45,410 bases of DNA from Bacteroidales bacterium (GTDB taxonomy: Bacteria > Bacteroidota > Bacteroidia > Bacteroidales > FEN-979): NCBI GenBank assembly GCA_014860625.1, contig JACZJJ010000097.1:1-45410 (forward strand), read 5' to 3'. The notes under the pieces were generated by a model. It saw nothing but the letters and a program-made list of their open reading frames with translations, had not been told where the DNA came from and did not search any database. Made by a program: the position numbers and the translations under genes. Positions 42,512 through 45,410 of the stretch are shown piece after piece (position 1 is the first letter of the stretch; every line of letters begins with the position of its first letter).

Positions 42512-45316
42512 TTAATAAACTCCTGCGATCATTGAATAGATGATTAAAATGACCATTGCAATGCCAAGTGTCAAAAACAAAAAGCCAAAAAATTTGACAG
42601 TTCGTATCCAAGCCGGAGTGATTTCCGTTTCCACCACAACCTTATCAAGTCTTCCGGAAGCCACCAGTTCCTCGTATTCCCTTGGCCTGTCTTTCTTGTA
42701 TTCTTCAAGTGGAACTTTTCCCGTAAATATCACTGTATCCATGGGGAACGACTCGGGGCGCAAATGCGTGTTGAAGAAGTGGATAGTGAAAATAAAGCCT
42801 GTTGCCAGGAGCGCTTCGTCACTGTGAATGATCTGTGCTACATTGATGACCCATCCGGGGAAGAGTTGTGTGAAGAATTCGGGGAACCATAAAATCAGCC
42901 CCGAAAACCCAATCACGGCTACACCCCAGAAGACAGCCATATAATCGAATTTTTCCCAATAGGTCCATCTGCCATATTCGGGGCGTGGCCCTCTTCCGAA
43001 GAACCAGCGAAAAGATGCCCCAATATCACGCAGGTCCTGCTTGCTAAACATCAGGGAGTTATTCCCAAAAAGGAATTCTTTCACACTGACTTTCTCCTTT
43101 GCACGGAGTTGGAAAAGCGTGAGAAGATGGAAAAAGAAATAACCGAATGTGATTACCGCTGCGACGCGGTGCAGATTACCGGCAGCTTTTACCCCTCCAA
43201 GGAAATGGACCATCCATGATGCCCAATCCATATGCGCAAACTTGAGCGTCATACCGGTTAAAGCAAGGGTCAGAAAACTCAGAATTACCATAAGATGGGT
43301 AAACCGCTGTCTTTTGTTGAACCTGCGATAGTATTTTGTCTTCCCTACAGGGGTATGGTGCTTGTTTATTTTCCTCTGCTTCAAGGACCTGGGAAGCCAA
43401 ATCAATGTGTGCAAGCCGAAAAAGCCAAATACGACAATAAGCAGGGAGGTCATACCCCAAAACGAGTAAAATAATATCGGATTATCGTTATGGGTGGCGT
43501 GTGTCAGATAACCGGTGAATTCCAACGAAGCGTTCTCGTGGCATTTTTTACAGGTATTCACGATGTTTTTATACCCCACCATTGAGTTCGGGTTGTCCAC
43601 GCGTAAAATATTATGTGCTCCGTGACAGTCCGAACAACGGGCCGCATCAAGATCGCCCAGCATATAGGCTTTCCCGTGGTATGTTTCCCTGTATGTTTCA
43701 GCTAATTTCTGATGACAGATACCACATTGATTCGTGACCTCGTTCATGAACTTATCCTTATCTATTTCACTTATTTTGTGTGCCGAATGACAGGTGGCAC
43801 AGCTTGGATATTTCAGGCTATCCGACGTATTTAATAAAACGCTGTGATCACTGCGAATGAATTGTTCGTAGATGCTTTTATGGCACTTTGCACAGGTTAG
43901 TCCCACGGAAGCCGGGAAAATACTGCTTAAACTGTCCGATTCTTTCCGTTCATTATGGGTTGTATGACAATCGGTGCAAACAGCACTTACCAAAAGGCCT
44001 TTTTGTGTAAGACCTTGACCGTGAATACTTTTCGAATAATCCAGATACGCATTGACCTCTTTTAGATCGGTCATTTTATTGGCATCACCCCCTGAGATGT
44101 GACAGGAGCCACAAAGCTCCGGAACGCTTCCCCTGTAGGTGGGAGAAGTGTCGTCGAAACGCGAACGCACATTGTGCGTTCCGTGACAGTTGGTGCAATA
44201 GGGAGCTCTTTCCCCTTTATTATTCAAAAAGGCTTGCCCGTGTCCGCTCGCGAAGTATTTGTTTGAGACCTCAATGTGACAGTCGGAACAATCAACCCGA
44301 TCCAGGTCGGAACAAGGCCTGACCCCGGGTTTACGCGAACCGCCGGTATGACATTTCACGCATTGAATGTTGTTGTGGACAGAATTTGCCAGATGATTCA
44401 GATCAAAGAATAAGGTGTCGCGGCTGGCTTTTACCATCGGCTGTTCCGACTTATGACATGTCAGGCAAATTTTGTTTGGGAGGCTCTCCTCGATTTTTTC
44501 GTACACTACTTTGTGCGGTGGGTGACATTCGGAACAGGAAGGGACCTTCCCAGGTGCTTTTTCCCATAATGCACTACGCACAACTTTTTGGTGCGCCTCT
44601 TCGATCCGCACATGACAACGCATGCAGGTTTTTGCAATCCTGTTCGCATTAACTGACGAATTTGGACTCTGGTGAGGCAGGATCAGGTGGTTATTATGAC
44701 AATCGTTACAGGTTGCCGTAACCAGCAAACCGCTTTTGTACAACCCTTTTCCATGAATTCCCTGGCTGTAGTTCTCCAGGATGTGCTTTTCCCCAATGTT
44801 ATATAATTTACCTACCGGAGATCCTTCTCTGTGGCAACCGCCACAAAGAATCGGGATGTTCATTTTATAGGTCCTCGATTTAGGATCAGAGTTATGGAGA
44901 ATCTCGTGGTTTCCATGACAATCTTTACATGTTGGAGCATAGGGTGCTCCAAGTTCGAGAGCCTGGCCATGAATCCCCTGCTTATTTTCCATGGCAGGAA
45001 CGCGGTGGCAGGATCCGCAATTTACAGGCTGAAGGTTCTCCTTCTTTGTAGCATGCAGCCAGTTCAAGGTATCGATACCTGTATGACAGTCATAACATTT
45101 GACACCAGCATGAACGGAACCAACCAGCTTTCCCTGATCTACATACAGGGAATGCGTTTTACCCTTTCGCTTAATGGTAAATTCCGAATCCCCGTGACAC
45201 ATCAAACAGTCCTCGTCTCCCTGCGATAACACCAGTTTTGAGGGAATAACCAACAGAAATAACAGAGCTATGATCCCAATCCAATGGGCCGCTTTTCTTT
45301 CTCGTCTTAATACCAT
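42512..45316 (-). CDS. Fused 19-haem cytochrome c / cytochrome b membrane protein
   Basis: A 934-residue electron-transfer protein. N-terminal signal/anchor (GIIALLFLLVIPSKLVLSQ), then a periplasmic part (about 35-610) with 19 CxxCH haem-c motifs by direct count, from CLMCH to CKKCH, and many extra histidines as possible axial ligands. The C-terminal part (about 620-934) has five or so membrane helices of the cytochrome b561/FdhI kind with histidines in RFTHLMVILSFL, NLHRVAAVITFGYFFFHLL and HSDEALLATGFIFTIHFFNTH. It probably takes electrons from the quinol pool and passes them through the haem chain to periplasmic or outside acceptors, or the reverse. The haem part contains an internal duplication. 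It is a single gene with no partner in the window. Confidence 0.93.
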   Translation of the reverse strand: MVLRRERKAAHWIGIIALLFLLVIPSKLVLSQGDEDCLMCHGDSEFTIKRKGKTHSLYVDQGKLVGSVHAGVKCYDCHTGIDTLNWLHATKKENLQPVNCGSCHRVPAMENKQGIHGQALELGAPYAPTCKDCHGNHEILHNSDPKSRTYKMNIPILCGGCHREGSPVGKLYNIGEKHILENYSQGIHGKGLYKSGLLVTATCNDCHNNHLILPHQSPNSSVNANRIAKTCMRCHVRIEEAHQKVVRSALWEKAPGKVPSCSECHPPHKVVYEKIEESLPNKICLTCHKSEQPMVKASRDTLFFDLNHLANSVHNNIQCVKCHTGGSRKPGVRPCSDLDRVDCSDCHIEVSNKYFASGHGQAFLNNKGERAPYCTNCHGTHNVRSRFDDTSPTYRGSVPELCGSCHISGGDANKMTDLKEVNAYLDYSKSIHGQGLTQKGLLVSAVCTDCHTTHNERKESDSLSSIFPASVGLTCAKCHKSIYEQFIRSDHSVLLNTSDSLKYPSCATCHSAHKISEIDKDKFMNEVTNQCGICHQKLAETYRETYHGKAYMLGDLDAARCSDCHGAHNILRVDNPNSMVGYKNIVNTCKKCHENASLEFTGYLTHATHNDNPILFYSFWGMTSLLIVVFGFFGLHTLIWLPRSLKQRKINKHHTPVGKTKYYRRFNKRQRFTHLMVILSFLTLALTGMTLKFAHMDWASWMVHFLGGVKAAGNLHRVAAVITFGYFFFHLLTLFQLRAKEKVSVKEFLFGNNSLMFSKQDLRDIGASFRWFFGRGPRPEYGRWTYWEKFDYMAVFWGVAVIGFSGLILWFPEFFTQLFPGWVINVAQIIHSDEALLATGFIFTIHFFNTHLRPESFPMDTVIFTGKVPLEEYKKDRPREYEELVASGRLDKVVVETEITPAWIRTVKFFGFLFLTLGIAMVILIIYSMIAGVY

Positions 45317-45381
45317 AGGTCAATTTAATTTGTAGATTTTACTCTTGACTTGCAGTTGTTTATCAAATAACAGAAAAACGA

Positions 45382-45389
45382 CAAATATA
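45382..45389 (-). promoter_or_regulatory. Candidate -7 element for the multihaem cytochrome gene
   Basis: CAAATATA reads TATATTTG on the minus strand, a match to TAnnTTTG. The -33 position falls at the edge of the window, so it cannot be judged. Confidence 0.5.
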
Positions 45390-45410
45390 AATAATCAAGT
45401 ATTACTATAT

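Overview
The window looks like a chromosome segment from an uncultured or environmental anaerobic member of the Bacteroidota, probably Bacteroidales-like. The reasons are: promoters of the Bacteroidota form (TTTG, about 19 bp, TAnnTTTG; clear examples at 9765-9795, 22313-22343 and 38798-38828), two proteins ending in a Type 9 secretion sorting domain, a sensor kinase with a Reg_prop propeller and Y_Y_Y domain, an EF-G2 paralogue of the Bacteroides type, and an exosortase-like protein of a Bacteroidota family. About 35 genes are packed on both strands with short gaps. No rRNA, tRNA, CRISPR array, IS element or prophage was found, and no gene-free stretch exceeds 300 bp.

Layout. 1-3125: a cysS gene cut short by a tandem-repeat array, threonine dehydrogenase, and an MBL-fold hydrolase. 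3126-8777 (minus): a tight operon of acyl-CoA dehydrogenase, fused isobutyryl-CoA mutase (IcmF) and a divergent butyrate-kinase-like protein, which suggests n-butyryl/isobutyryl-CoA metabolism. 8986-12525: two lipoproteins, an outer-membrane porin and a periplasmic thioredoxin. 12674-17667 (minus): glycine C-acetyltransferase (kbl), holo-ACP synthase, an acetyl-CoA-synthetase-like ligase, a small acyl carrier protein and a second KBL-like alpha-oxoamine synthase. This is a carrier-protein module whose product is unknown. 17734-25004: Fe-type alcohol dehydrogenase, MFS exporter, EF-G2 with a damaged GTPase site, PfkB kinase, MsrB-MsrA lipoprotein, and a catalytically degenerate exosortase-like membrane protein. 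25001-29600 (minus): a MacAB-type efflux operon (ATPase, two permeases, adaptor). 29792-33144: a second EF-G and a DEAD-box helicase. 33288-40445: T9SS arylsulfotransferase-like protein, GNAT acetyltransferase, propeller histidine kinase and a T9SS secreted protein. 40446-45410: small lipoprotein candidate, unknown secreted protein, tandem universal stress protein, and a fused 19-haem cytochrome c / cytochrome b protein.

The most unusual structure is not a gene. Short tandem arrays, nearly all with a 7-bp period (one with 8 bp), recur across the first 32 kb, each with its own unit sequence. Most begin at, overlap or directly follow the stop codon of a gene (porin, thioredoxin, kbl2, acpS, ABC ATPase, both ABC permeases, EF-G, and more loosely buk). 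Some run inside reading frames: the cysS 3' end, the interior of the pfkB-like gene, and the C-terminal tail of the ABC ATPase. In the efflux operon every gene junction is made of such an array. The second main candidate for something new is the KBL-like synthase / ACP / ligase / AcpS module.

Metabolic links: TDH (1227-2174) and KBL (16468-17667) together cleave threonine to glycine and acetyl-CoA. IcmF, the acyl-CoA dehydrogenase and the kinase point to short branched/linear acyl-CoA fermentation or degradation. The multihaem cytochrome suggests quinone-linked electron transfer to periplasmic or extracellular acceptors.
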